The notes: a model not told the origin generated them from the letters alone. 64,000 bases of DNA from JABAAI01 sp965261955 (GCA_965261955.1 CBDHEM010000069.1:1240001-1304000); one strand, 5' to 3'; shown: positions 53,959-63,455, counted from the stretch's first letter. Numbers and translations are program-made.

Positions 53959-54714
53959 ATGAAAAGATACAGTTTCGAAGATATTCAAGATCAAGTTGTT
54001 ATTGTGACTGGTTCTGGACGAGGTATTGGTCGGTCTACGGCTGATTTATTTGTGAGTCATGGTGCTAAGGTAGTTATCTCTGATGTAGATAGTGATGTTT
54101 GTAATCAAGCCGTTGACGAAATTAAAAAAGCAGGGGGGGAAGCCATTGGTGTGGTTGCAGACATAAGTAAAGAAGAAGATGTTCTTCGACTTATAAAATC
54201 TCCTGTGGAAAAGTGGGGTCAGATAGATTGTCTAGTGAATAATGCTGGGATTACAAGAGATGGTTTGTTATTGCGAATGAGTTTAGAGCAGTGGACATCT
54301 GTACTGAATGTGAACCTAACGGGAACGTTTTTATGTACCAGAGAAGCAGTGAAGCAAATGCGAAAGAAAAAAAAGGGTTCTATTATCAATCTTTCCTCTG
54401 TCGCTTGGACTGGTAATCCCGGACAAACCAATTATTCGGCATCGAAAGCTGGGGTGATTGGATTTACAAATTCTATGGCAAAGGAGTTTGGTGGAAGTGG
54501 CATACGCACAAATTGTGTTATGCCTGGTTTTGTTGAAACGCGTATGACAGATGCGATCCCCTCAAAAATTATGGAAGGCCTTAGAGGCCGAGTTCCTTCT
54601 AAGCGTGCAGCTATGCCAGAGGAAATTGCTTACCCTATTCTATTTTTAGCTTCTCGAATGGCTTCCTATGTAAATGGAGCTGTTTTGGAAGTTAGTTTTT
54701 CTGGGAGTCTTTAA
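53959..54714 (+). CDS. fabG: 3-oxoacyl-ACP reductase (FabG)-like SDR
   Basis: The 251-residue classical SDR has VVIVTGSGRGIGRSTADLF (TGxxxGIG), CLVNNAGITRDGLLLRM (NNAG), INLSSVAWTGNPGQTNYSASKAGVIG (catalytic Ser, Tyr and Lys) and the FabG-like end YVNGAVLEVSFSGSL. It reduces 3-oxoacyl-ACP with NADPH in fatty-acid synthesis. Another SDR such as acetoacetyl-CoA reductase is possible. The gene stands alone, without other fab genes nearby. A bidirectional hairpin separates it from the converging thrH-like gene. Confidence 0.85.
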   Translation: MKRYSFEDIQDQVVIVTGSGRGIGRSTADLFVSHGAKVVISDVDSDVCNQAVDEIKKAGGEAIGVVADISKEEDVLRLIKSPVEKWGQIDCLVNNAGITRDGLLLRMSLEQWTSVLNVNLTGTFLCTREAVKQMRKKKKGSIINLSSVAWTGNPGQTNYSASKAGVIGFTNSMAKEFGGSGIRTNCVMPGFVETRMTDAIPSKIMEGLRGRVPSKRAAMPEEIAYPILFLASRMASYVNGAVLEVSFSGSL

Positions 54715-54730
54715 TATTCAAAATTTTCGT

Positions 54731-54760
54731 TTTTTTCCTCGTTTAAGTCGAGGGAAAAAA
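54731..54760. terminator. Bidirectional terminator between fabG and the thrH-like gene
   Basis: TTTTTTCCTCG and CGAGGGAAAAAA pair across a short loop, with A/T runs on both sides of the stem. That serves both converging genes. Confidence 0.75.
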
Positions 54761-54789
54761 TGAAGGAGAGAGTATCGTCCTTTTTGGTT

Positions 54790-55425
54790 TTATTTCAGGT
54801 ACATCTGGAGTTTCTTTCTTAGAGTAACATAGTTTTCGCAGGAGACGAATTGAGGAAATTCTGTTGAGATGCTTTCTGGTGCATGGAGGAAAAAGCCCGT
54901 GTCTGCTTTTTGTAGCATGCCTATGTCGTTGTAAGAGTCACCCACAGCCATCACAGTGAAGCCATTTGTTTGGAAAGCTATGACTGCCTGTGTTTTGCTA
55001 TCTTTTGTGCGTAATCGATAATTTTGAATATATCCATTGGATATATCGAGATTATGACAAAATAGAGTTGGATAGCCTAGTTTTTTAATGAGCGGGAAAG
55101 CAAATTCATAAAAGGTATCAGAAAGAATGACTAGTGGTACTTTGGAGCGTAGCCAATCTAAAAAATCTTTAGCTCCGGGAAGAGGCTCAAGTGTTTCAAT
55201 AACGTTCTGTATGTCTTCTAAACGAATATGATTCTTTTTCAAAATCTCAAGGCGTCTTTGCATAAGATCATCATATCTTTTAACTTCTCGTGTAGTTATG
55301 GACAAGTCTGTGATACCCGTTTTTTGAGAAAATTGTATCCAAATCTCTGGTACAAGGCACCCCTCTAGGTCCATAGCAACCAAAACAGGAGGATGAGTAG
55401 ATCGATCAGGAAGGTTAGGTTTCAT
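54790..55425 (-). CDS. HAD phosphatase, ThrH/SerB-like
   Basis: From ATG 55425 (MKPNLPDRSTHPPVLVAMD) the protein is about 211 residues. It carries motif I VAMDLEGCLVPEIW (Asp-x-Glu, the ThrH variant of DxD), GITDLSITTREVKRYDDLM, ETLEPLPGAKDFLDWLRSK, motif II VILSDTFYEFAFP, and motif IV MAVGDSYNDIGML. This is the ThrH layout (phosphoserine phosphatase with homoserine phosphotransferase activity in Pseudomonas). The frame runs upstream to 55494, but the first residues are not ThrH-like. Confidence 0.87.
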   Translation of the reverse strand: MKPNLPDRSTHPPVLVAMDLEGCLVPEIWIQFSQKTGITDLSITTREVKRYDDLMQRRLEILKKNHIRLEDIQNVIETLEPLPGAKDFLDWLRSKVPLVILSDTFYEFAFPLIKKLGYPTLFCHNLDISNGYIQNYRLRTKDSKTQAVIAFQTNGFTVMAVGDSYNDIGMLQKADTGFFLHAPESISTEFPQFVSCENYVTLRKKLQMYLK

Positions 55426-55633
55426 TTTTTCGGTAAGCTTTATTTGTTCCACATAATAACTTAGTGAGACTATAAAATAAAAAGAACCTGTCAATCAAGT
55501 TTGCTTTTAGGATAAATTTTCTTTTCTTATTTAGTATGCGACCGATAATACATCATAAAAACTTTTTGTATTGTCATGACTAGTCTAGTTGACAAGGATG
55601 GGGAGATTAGGATGCCTTATACTGTTTTCGTAT

Positions 55634-55706
55634 TCCCCTGTAGCTCAGTTGGTAGAGCGGTTGGCTGTTAACCAACATGTCGTAGGTTCGAGCCCTGCCG
55701 GGGGAG
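55634..55706 (+). tRNA. tRNA-Asn (anticodon GTT)
   Basis: Acceptor TCCCCTG/CGGGGGA (one G-T pair), D-arm TAGCTCAGTTGGTAGAG, anticodon stem-loop GTTGG-CTGTTAA-CCAAC (GTT) and T-loop GTTCGAGCC. Discriminator G. No CCA is encoded. Confidence 0.96.
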
Positions 55707-56067
55707 CATACTAGTCTTGTGTGTGGTGCCTTCTCAAATTTTTCCTTTTTTTTATCGATAACTTTTTCTATTAGGTTCAGAAAGAGATTTTTCTTCCTAT
55801 TCTCATTTTTTTGTGCACTGGTGTTTCGTTCAGATTACCCTAGTGTCTCTATTTCACTACTTCTATAATCTGAGTAAATGAGGGGATATGGAAATGAAAA
55901 AAACGAACTATTCGAGCTAGATAAGATTACGGGACAATGGAGTTGTTTCAACAGTAATCAATAGATGGACTGTGAGAAATTGCCCCATGACATAGCCCTG
56001 TTTTTTTCGCGGCCTTAAAACAGTGAGCCTTGCTCCAGAAATGCCTTCCACTATTTTATTTTATGGA
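55707..56067. other. Intergenic gap with a diverged hairpin repeat
   Basis: Only a diverged unit of the TTTTTCGCG..CTTAAAA / GCTCCAGAAATGCC family (about 56004-56050) is recognised, just downstream of hslU. No other gene or element is seen. Confidence 0.5.
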
Positions 56068-57624
56068 TTATAGAATATAACGACTCAGGTCCTTATCGTT
56101 TACAATATCATCTAGATGTTTTTCAACAAATTGAGTATCGATAATTATGTGTTTTTCATCTTTTTTGAGATCCGGAGCTGTAAAAGAGATTTCGTCTAAA
56201 AGGTTTTCCATAATGGTGTACAGACGTCTTGCTCCAATATTTTCTGTCTTTTCATTTACTTCAAAGGCAAAGCAAGCTAATTTTTCAATGCCATCTGAGG
56301 TGAATTCTAACTCAACATCTTCTGTTGCGAGTAATTCCTTCGTTTGGCGCACAATAGAATTGCGAGGGCCGGTAAGAATTTTCCGAAAATCCTCCTCTGT
56401 TAGTTTTTCCAGTTCTACTCTGATAGGGAAGCGTCCTTGCAGTTCCGGTATAAGATCAGAGGGACTACTAGAGTGAAACGCTCCGGTAGCAATAAAGAGT
56501 ATATGGTCTGTCTTAATTGTTCCATAACGAGTATTCACAGTGGCCCCTTCTACAATGGGAAGGAGGTCTCTTTGAACACCCTCACGGGAAATATCCGCAT
56601 TAGAGGAAGCTATATTTCGTCCACAAATCTTGTCGATCTCATCGATAAAAATAATCCCCATTTGTTCTGCTCTTCTGATCGCTTCCTCGCGTACTTTGTC
56701 TCCATCGACTAGCCGATTAAGCTCCTCTTCCATTAGTATGCGTCTAGCTTCCTCAATTTTAACAAAACGTTGTTTAGGTTTTTTAGGGAAAATATCACCC
56801 AACATATTTTGAATATTCATGTCTAGGTCTTCCATATTGGGATTACCCGTCATAACTTGAATTGTAGGCATGTTAGATGTGCTACTTTCGATTTCTACAT
56901 CTCGATCTTCTAGTTCCTTATTTTTTAGCTTTGCAGAAACAGAAGCCCGAGCTCGTAAAGAGCGTTGTTCTGCCGCACTATCTTTTTCAGCATTTTCATT
57001 TGCTTCTGCATCTGTAGCGCGTCTACCTTTAGTTGTTTCTGATTTGATTTGATCAATTTCTTCTAGTGTATCAAGGCCGGCTTGTACTTTAGCCCCTAAA
57101 GAAGAAATTTTGGTGAGATCATTTTCAGAAAAATTTCTTTTATTTGCTTCTCTCTTTACATTCTTGCTAGAAGGCAAAAGCAAATCTAGTATACGTTCAT
57201 GAGTGCTTTCTTCTGCTTTCTCCTTCACTTTTTCCCGGAATTCTTTCTGGACCAGACCCATAGAGGTACTCACGAGATCACGTATCATTGATTCCACATC
57301 ACGGCCGACATAACCCACTTCAGTGTATTTGGTAGCCTCCACTTTTACAAATGGAGCTTTCGCTAATTTGGAAAGACGTCGGGCTATCTCTGTTTTCCCG
57401 CATCCCGTTGGTCCTATCATTATAATATTTTTTGGATAAATTTCGTCTCGAAATTCTTCTTTTACTTTTCGGCGACGTATGCGATTTCGAATGGCTATAG
57501 CCACGGCACGCTTGGCTTTATATTGTCCTATAATATATTCATCAAGTTTAGCCACAATTTGGCGGGGTGACAACTCATCTAATTGGGATGAGGACTTGGC
57601 TGAATATTCTTCTTGTTTGTTCAA
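56068..57624 (-). CDS. hslU: HslU, ATPase subunit of the HslVU protease
   Basis: The 518-residue AAA+ protein has LSPRQIVAKLDEYIIGQYKA, Walker A MIGPTGCGKTEIARRLSK, EATKYTEVGYVGRDVESMIRDL (the GYVG pore loop), Walker B IIFIDEIDKICG, and the C-terminal FEVNEKTENIGARRLYTIME plus DLSRYIL tail that docks into HslV. An I-domain insert of about 150 residues (about residues 140-290) is Lys/Glu-rich and longer than in E. coli. It unfolds substrates for HslV. It follows hslV by 27 bp. Confidence 0.97.
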   Translation of the reverse strand: MNKQEEYSAKSSSQLDELSPRQIVAKLDEYIIGQYKAKRAVAIAIRNRIRRRKVKEEFRDEIYPKNIIMIGPTGCGKTEIARRLSKLAKAPFVKVEATKYTEVGYVGRDVESMIRDLVSTSMGLVQKEFREKVKEKAEESTHERILDLLLPSSKNVKREANKRNFSENDLTKISSLGAKVQAGLDTLEEIDQIKSETTKGRRATDAEANENAEKDSAAEQRSLRARASVSAKLKNKELEDRDVEIESSTSNMPTIQVMTGNPNMEDLDMNIQNMLGDIFPKKPKQRFVKIEEARRILMEEELNRLVDGDKVREEAIRRAEQMGIIFIDEIDKICGRNIASSNADISREGVQRDLLPIVEGATVNTRYGTIKTDHILFIATGAFHSSSPSDLIPELQGRFPIRVELEKLTEEDFRKILTGPRNSIVRQTKELLATEDVELEFTSDGIEKLACFAFEVNEKTENIGARRLYTIMENLLDEISFTAPDLKKDEKHIIIDTQFVEKHLDDIVNDKDLSRYIL

Positions 57625-57651
57625 TTTGTTTATTAATAGAGGATATTTTAA

Positions 57652-58197
57652 TTAAGCCACTTCTTCGATGCTGATTTGAGAATTAGTGTAGATGCATATA
57701 TCTCCAGCTATCTTCATTGAATTTTCCACAATTTGATGAGCGTCTAGTTCTGTGTGTTTCATTAGTGCCCGTGCTGCGGAAAGGGCATAATTCCCTCCTG
57801 AGCCAATGGATAAAATTCCATCATCTGGAGAAATCACGTCACCCGTCCCGGATATCAAAAACATCTCATTGGGGTCAGCTGTAATTAAGATAGAATCTAA
57901 GCGACGCAAAACCCTGTCAGTACGCCAATCTCGTGCTAACTCTACAGCCGCACGACTCAGACTACTTTGGTACTGCTCTACTTTTTTTTCAAACAGTTCA
58001 AATAATGCAAAAGAATCAGCAGCAGCACCGGCAAATCCAACGAGTATGTTCTTTCCAGTTAGACGGCGTATTTTGGTTGCACCCTGTTTCATTACGGTTT
58101 GCCCCAGACTAACTTGCCCATCTCCGCCCATGGCAGTTTTGTTACCTCTCTTTACAGCTAAGATAGTTGTACTTCGAAATTTAGCTTTTCCTATCAT
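57652..58197 (-). CDS. hslV: HslV, proteolytic subunit of the HslVU protease
   Basis: The 181-residue protein starts MIGKAKFRSTTILAVKRG and includes DGQVSLGQTVMK, GFAGAAADSFALFELFE and SIGSGGNYALSAARALM. In classical HslV the mature N-terminus is TTI with catalytic Thr after Met removal. Here the aligned STTI is preceded by eight residues, so a propeptide or a shorter mature start (Thr10) must be assumed. Thr10-Thr11-Ile12 is intact. It is upstream of hslU in the same operon. Confidence 0.95.
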   Translation of the reverse strand: MIGKAKFRSTTILAVKRGNKTAMGGDGQVSLGQTVMKQGATKIRRLTGKNILVGFAGAAADSFALFELFEKKVEQYQSSLSRAAVELARDWRTDRVLRRLDSILITADPNEMFLISGTGDVISPDDGILSIGSGGNYALSAARALMKHTELDAHQIVENSMKIAGDICIYTNSQISIEEVA

Positions 58198-59107
58198 CGG
58201 CTTGTTACAGAAGAGAGAGGACTTACTTTGTTTTTTTGATTACTTTTACGTCAAGTTGAAAGAATGTATTTGTTGTAGAACCCATGTAAAAAGGTAATAC
58301 TGAATGTTCCTCTTTAAGCTACTTTATTATTGCAAAATTTGGGAAAAGCTTGCATAGGCGTCAATCCTTTAAGTGAAGCATGTGGCTTTTCTTTGTTATA
58401 AAATTTCACAAATTCTTCCAGCAGGGCTGTTTTTTATAAAATCAAGTGGTTTTCCATTGAGCCCTTGACCGTGCACATAACAAATCAGTGATCAATCTAT
58501 GAAATTGTTCAACTTTACCGTTATAAGCAGGTGTTCTGGGCTTGCTTCAGTAATGCTCAATTCCTTGTTGTTCAAGTATTTTTTCGAAAGGAGAATAACG
58601 CTCCTTTTTGTGCGTTTTAAATTTGATCTTGAAATAAAAAAATAGGTGAATTCCACACCATTATCTGTTTGAATGAACACAGCTATACCAAAGACTTTTC
58701 AGAATTTTATCAATCCTGTCTTAACTGCCTGTCTGAACTGTCCATGTGCCCTTCTCTAAACAACAATGAACAAAACCACGACGGCTATGGCAGTGTCTAT
58801 GCCTGTTAAGTAAGGCAAAAATCGGATTGCCATCATTATCCTCAATTTTTACTCCTACAGTATCCATTTGTACTCTATCAAGCAAGCAAGTGGCTTTTCA
58901 GATATATACTGTTTTGTATGCGGGTGATTATTTTTACGTCTGTATCTCGTAGTTAGACCTTCTCGAGAAAAAATATTATCAATTGTAGAATGAGTCATGC
59001 ATAGACTTGTTTGTTTCTTGAAGGCATAGGCGACGAAAACGCCTCCTGTATTACCTGTGTTTCCTTTCTTATTGCACATAGTTGTTGTGACTGTCGCTTT
59101 GTCTATA

Positions 59108-60638
59108 TAGTTAAGCTTGAAAAAGGCACTATATTAAAAAAATGCCATAACCCATACTTCCTTTTTTAAGGAAAAATCAGTCAGATATTGCAGAATAAAT
59201 TTAAGCATGGAAAAAGCTATGGAAAAAGCTTTTAGCAATTTTCTCATATTAAAGCCAGCACCTAGTAAAACCGCATACATCTTATCACCTTCTTGCGTTA
59301 AGAGGTGATTTCGTCGTACACCTCAATCATACATTCTTCATGTGACCAATGATGGGTTCAATAGCGGCTCTTCTTTTCATCCACTTGCGTAAACTACGTT
59401 TCATTTTTTTCTTCCTCTTTGCGCCAACAATGTGAACGGTTATCCATCTTTAACTTTCGCTCCTCTATAACCTCTATCCACAAAAACTTCTTTTACGCTT
59501 AATGAATTGGATAAAAACCTTTCTACCTGTTCTATGGCCGATGGTAATGTATGCCCATCAAAAGGATTACCGTGTTTTGCCATCGCGCCTAAAACAAAGT
59601 TACCTTGACTACTTGTCACGTAACTCGCCTTACATCCAAATTCATACTTCTTATGCGTTTTCCCTTTAGAGATGCATTCTACTTCCGGCGCATGTAAACT
59701 ATAAACTTTGTTTTTGCTATCCTTAGTTTGATCGTAAAGACGGTGAAGAAGACACAAAGAAGATTCATAATTTTTATGTAAGTCTATAGAATGCAATTTA
59801 CGCTCTACATCCCGTAAAACACGACCAAAATAGGTTTTTAAGCTCTTTTGCTCACGCCTTGCAAGTCTGTATTTACGTTCTCTAAAGTATCGGTTTTGCA
59901 TTAATAATGACTTTTTAGATAAACGAGAATAACTTTGGCGAAGACGAATATTATTTCTCTTAGCCAGTTCTGACAAATATTGTAAAGCTTTAAAATATAG
60001 TTTACCATCTGTTGGATATGTAATGGCCTTTTCCTGAACTGTTGTATCTACATTTACTTTTTGGACATGATGTCTACGCAGTGATTTATTAGAAAGAGCA
60101 CAACGAATTGTTTCTTCTAAAAGCTTTTCCATCCCTTTAGATTTTATACGCTTACGCCATCTGCTTAATGTGCTGTGATCACAAGGAGCTTCCTGCTGGA
60201 ATTCTTGGTATCCGCAAAAGTATTGCCAATAGACATTTTGAACCCATTTATCTAAAACACTTTCATCACTTTCATTAAATGTGGCTTTTAAGTAATGCAG
60301 TCCTACCATCAAGCGGGTTAACTTGGCTGGGCGGCCGTTGTCAGGACAATAGAGTTTACCAAATTCAGTATCAAACTTTTCCCAATCTATTTTCTGAGCT
60401 AAACGAAATAAGGGCTCATTATGATTGAGCATACCTTCCAAATTCGTCTTAAACAAGTCTCTTTGATAATCATTTTTTTTTGAGCTAGCATAGGGAAGCT
60501 CTGAAAAATAATGCTTGAAAAACACAAGCTTTTGAACACCTTTTCGCAAAACCTTGCAATTATGGGTACTACTTTTTATTTCAGAATAGCTTATAAATGC
60601 GAAAGATCCATAGTATTCTGGTTTTTCAAGGCTGACTA
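59108..60638 (-). mobile_element. IS5-family insertion sequence, copy 2 (decayed)
   Basis: Ends TAGTTAAGCTTGAAAAAG and, complemented, TAGTCAGCCTTGAAAAA. TATA stands outside both ends (59104-59107 and 60639-60642). It is 1531 bp, nearly identical to copy 1 but with small duplications (GCATGGAAAAAGCTATGG near 59205; ATCATACATTC near 59330). Confidence 0.93.
59134..60491 (-). pseudogene. IS5-family transposase, pseudogene
   Basis: Compared with copy 1, a T is lost from the poly-T run just after the ATG (9 instead of 10), which shifts the frame; the remaining open frame begins in an unrelated upstream context (ELPYASSKKND). A missing C near 59441 (TTATCCATC for TTATCCCATC) stops the protein at RGYRGAKVKDG, removing the C-terminal E of the DDE triad. 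It is therefore inactive. Confidence 0.9.
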
Positions 60639-61052
60639 TATACGTTTAGGGCTTATTTTACAGCCGCTTGGACGATTTGCTAATGCCTCTAACTCATAAG
60701 CCAAGCTCTAAATTTTCTTAGCTAAGAATAAAAAGTCTTAGGGTATATTCCATACATACTCCAGTATACTCCATGTATACGACAGTCAAAACAGATATTC
60801 TTGGCTGTCATGATTTCAAGCATAAGGCCTGCTTTACGACGGATTTCTGTCTTCCTTACACGAGACAAATTTCTCGTGATAATTTGTATTTCTGTTGAGT
60901 AATCTTGCATGATCCCCACCCCCCCCATTTTTGCTGATTACAGCTAAAGGGGGAAGTCGATCATTTGTAAAAAATAATACTCATTTACATGGGTTTTATA
61001 GTATCTTTAGGATTTGATTTGACTAGGTGATTTCCTCAAAAATATTTGTAGT

Positions 61053-61910
61053 ATGCCTTCTGCTTATTCTATGGGTTTGAGTGATATAGAAATTGCTGGT
61101 CGTGCACGAAAAATTCGCCAGATGATTATACAAATGGTCCACTCTGCTAATTGTGGACATCCGGGCGGTCCCTTGGGTTTGGCAGATATTTTTTCTGTAC
61201 TTTATTTTGATGTCATGCATCATAAACCCCAAATACCCCTTTGGGCTGATCGGGATAGACTCATCCTTTCCAATGGCCATGTATCTGCGGTTCGTTATGC
61301 GACCATGAAACTCGCCGGTTACTTGAAGGATGTTGATATTAAAACATTTCGCAAATTTGGTTCACCATTACAAGGACATCCATCCACCCGCTATTTACCA
61401 GAAGTTGAAAACTCAGGAGGCTCTTTAGGCCAAGGGCTTTCTGTAGCACTGGGACTTGCTTTGGGGGCGAGGGTCCAAAGGAAATCATATCGTGTTTTTG
61501 CGTGTCTTTCTGATGGTGAATGTGGTGAAGGTATGATTTGGGAAGCAGCGACGGCGGCAGTCCATTATAAAGCTCCTCTGATTGCATTCATAGATGACAA
61601 TGGCATCCAAATTGATGGACCCACAAAGAAAGTTTGTGATCTCGGTGATCTAGGAGAAAAATTTTCTTCTTTTGGCTGGGATACTCTTCGCGTCGATGGG
61701 CATAGTGTTCCAGCTATAAGGGAAGCCTTTCGAAGGGCTTTAGCCAAATTAGACCAAGATTCGGAAAATGGACCGATCATGATTGTTTTTCGTACTGTAC
61801 TGGGAAAGGGTGTTTCCTTTATGGAAAATAATCATAAATGGCATGGTGTTGCGCCCAATGCTGAACAAGCGGCACAAGCACTCAGGGAATTGAAGGGCGA
61901 TAAAAAATAA
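61053..61910 (+). CDS. Transketolase, N-terminal (ThDP-binding) subunit
   Basis: The 285-residue product covers only the N-terminal transketolase domain: ANCGHPGGPLGLADIFSVLYF, HVSAVRYATMKLAGY, GSLGQGLSVALGLALGARVQ, the ThDP-binding LSDGECGEGMIWEAATAAVHY and IDDNGIQIDGPTK. It ends after GVSFMENNHKWHGVAPN. Split transketolases encode the C-terminal half separately; that gene is not in this window, and the next genes are tonB and exbB. It would act in the pentose-phosphate pathway. The ATG at 61071 is an alternative start. Confidence 0.9.
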   Translation: MPSAYSMGLSDIEIAGRARKIRQMIIQMVHSANCGHPGGPLGLADIFSVLYFDVMHHKPQIPLWADRDRLILSNGHVSAVRYATMKLAGYLKDVDIKTFRKFGSPLQGHPSTRYLPEVENSGGSLGQGLSVALGLALGARVQRKSYRVFACLSDGECGEGMIWEAATAAVHYKAPLIAFIDDNGIQIDGPTKKVCDLGDLGEKFSSFGWDTLRVDGHSVPAIREAFRRALAKLDQDSENGPIMIVFRTVLGKGVSFMENNHKWHGVAPNAEQAAQALRELKGDKK

Positions 61911-61917
61911 CCATTTT

Positions 61918-62279
61918 TGGGATCATTATGAAATATGAATCATTGCGAATAAAGTGCCATGCATCTCTGATTTAAAGCATTATTAAGAAAGTTTTTTAGT
62001 TTGGAACGCATAATGTCAGTGTTATGTCCTTTAAGATGGCTGTCCGACATTGATATAATACTGAGAGCTAGATACTAATCTAAAAAATTAGACCATTGAC
62101 CCTTCAATTTTAAGGGCACGCTTACTAACGAGGCATAACTAGTTAGCCTTGAAAAACCAGAATACCATGGAAGCATGGGCTATAGCATTTTCTGAATATA
62201 GTGCCTTTTTCAAGCTTAACTAAATCAGTATTTTACAAGCATTTCGCTTTGCTTTTCTCTCATATTTTGCAAAAGTCCC
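61918..62279. mobile_element. MITE of the GGGACTGTT family, probably split, copy i
   Basis: GGGATCATTATGAAATATG plus the core GTGCCATGCATCTCTGATTTAAAGC starts at 61918. A matching right end CATATTTTGCAAAAGTCCC ends at 62279. About 270 bp of other sequence, including the 82-bp IS5-derived MITE, lies between. This is consistent with insertion into the MITE, but the point of interruption is not certain. Confidence 0.5.
62141..62222. mobile_element. 82-bp MITE derived from the IS5 element
   Basis: TAGTTAGCCTTGAAAAACC plus AGAATACCATGG matches the right end of the IS5 copies, and TATAGTGCCTTTTTCAAGC plus TTAACTA matches the left end; only about 20 bp separate them. This is an IS reduced to its two ends. 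Confidence 0.85.
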
Positions 62280-62465
62280 TTTATTGATCGTATACGCTTC
62301 TTAACTTATTGGGCAATTCGGTTACTTTAGATGGCATAACTCTCGATTTTTAGGCCATTGAATTAATGCAATATATTGGGATTATTCGCTATTTCACGAT
62401 TTATGCAACAAAGCTCCCTTTTAGACCTTTTAAGCTAAGGAATCTAATTGACTTCTGAGCAGTAA

Positions 62466-62518
62466 AATCACTCATTGTAATTGAGACTGAGACTGTATCT
62501 CAATTACAATGAGTGATT
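62466..62518. other. Perfect 21-bp hairpin
   Basis: The arm at 62466-62486 (AATCACTCATTGTAATTGAG plus A) is exactly complementary to the arm at 62498-62518. The loop CTGAGACTGTA is 11 bases. It lies about 57 bp upstream of tonB. A shorter related structure with the shared stretch TTGAGACTGAGACT lies near 30655-30690. Confidence 0.85.
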
Positions 62519-62574
62519 AGAGCCGGCCTTGAAAACAGCGCATAGAAGTAGGGTTTGAAATCAATTTGAATAGC

Positions 62575-63241
62575 ATGAATTACTTACGGTTCAAACTCTT
62601 ACAACCCAACTATATTTGGTCGTGTTGCCTTTCTTTGTCTTTAATTGTCAATATTGTAGCATTGTACGGCATAGAGCAGATTTTTTTAGCTGATACGCTT
62701 CCTTGGCATAAAACCAAGAAGTCTGCTCACTTTCAAGATTCATTTTGATACTGATGCCCCTTTGCTAGCGCCAGACCAAAATAAAACATCTGTAAAGGAC
62801 TTATTTATTCCTCGCATTGTTCAGCAGAACAGTGCGGCTCCTATTAGCTTAAACAAAGGAAAAGCTTCTATAGAAACTGACAAATCACAAGGCAAAAGGC
62901 AGCAAAACCTTCTATTGCACCCAGGCACATCTCTTTATAAAAAAGGTAAATCCACAGTTGTGCATCCGGCCAAGTATATCAATCAGTCCCCACCTCGTTA
63001 CCCTCACCGTGCTTGGGAGCTAGGCCAACAAGGTAAAGTCATTCTTCATGTTTTGGTAGGGCCACAAGGACAGCCGTTAGAGTGGGAAGTACACGTTTCT
63101 TCTGGTTATGTGCTGTTAGATGAAGCGGCGATAGTTGCGGTGAAAGACTGGGAATTTGAGGTACCTAAATATACGTCAAAGGGAGCCCATATTCATGCTA
63201 GGTGGGTAGAAGCACCTATCCTTTTTCAAATAACAAATTAA
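62575..63241 (+). pseudogene. tonB: TonB-like energy transducer, frameshifted
   Basis: The first frame gives MNYLRFKLLQPNYIW and one membrane segment (LSLSLIVNIVALYGIEQIF), then stops at SAHFQDSF. The second frame begins SFDTDAPLLAPDQNKTS-compatible sequence and ends with the TonB C-terminal domain: YPHRAWELGQQGKVILHVLVG, LDEAAIVAVKDWEFEVP, and ARWVEAPILFQITN. Removing one T from TTTT near 62746 joins the two as HFQDSFDTDAPLL. TonB couples inner-membrane proton flow to outer-membrane receptors through ExbB/ExbD. As read here it cannot make a membrane-anchored full protein. Confidence 0.85.
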
Positions 63242-63255
63242 GGGTGGCTTAATAG

Positions 63256-63399
63256 GTGTTTGATTTATTTGATATGATTGGACCGGTCTTGTGGCCTCTT
63301 TTGATTTGTTCAATAGTTGGCTTTGCTGTTGGGTTGGAACGCTCTTTCTTTTATTATCGGGCGTGGAAATATAAAGAAAGGACCTATATGTCTCTGTCT
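63256..63399 (+). pseudogene. exbB: ExbB/TolQ-type proton channel gene, interrupted by IS3
   Basis: GTG 63256 (or ATG 63274) opens MIGPVLWPLLICSIVGFAVG, then LERSFFYYRAWKYKERTYM, the N-terminal membrane helix and start of the cytoplasmic part of MotA/TolQ/ExbB proteins. At about 63400 the sequence turns into the IS3 end. Any residual 3' part lies beyond the window. Position after tonB supports ExbB rather than TolQ. Confidence 0.75.
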
Positions 63400-63455
63400 G
63401 TTGACCTTCCCCCAAAAAAGTGGACAGTCCACTTTAACTTATGGAGGAAGAAAAC

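Larger units (their letters stand above)
58274..61001 (-). mobile_element. IS481-family element, decayed and split by an IS5 copy
   Basis: Ends TGTAGAACCCATGTAAA (58274) and, complemented, TATAAAACCCATGTAAA (ending about 61001) form inverted repeats. Between them, on the minus strand, are IS481 transposase fragments. N-terminal ones (GIYPKTFYS, then LEALANRPSGCKISPKR) lie at 60650-60760, and C-terminal ones (FIQTDNGVEF; SPEHLLITVKLNNF; EKPH..LKGLTPMQAF in shifting frames) at 58380-59080. The IS5 element at 59108-60638 separates the halves. Removing it leaves about 1.2 kb, a normal IS481 size. Several stops and frameshifts make it non-functional. Confidence 0.8.

Noticed and set aside
62522..62545. 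GCCGGCCTTGAAAACAG as another IS5 end before tonB
   Set aside because: Only about 10 bases match the IS5 inverted repeat and no second end pairs with it.
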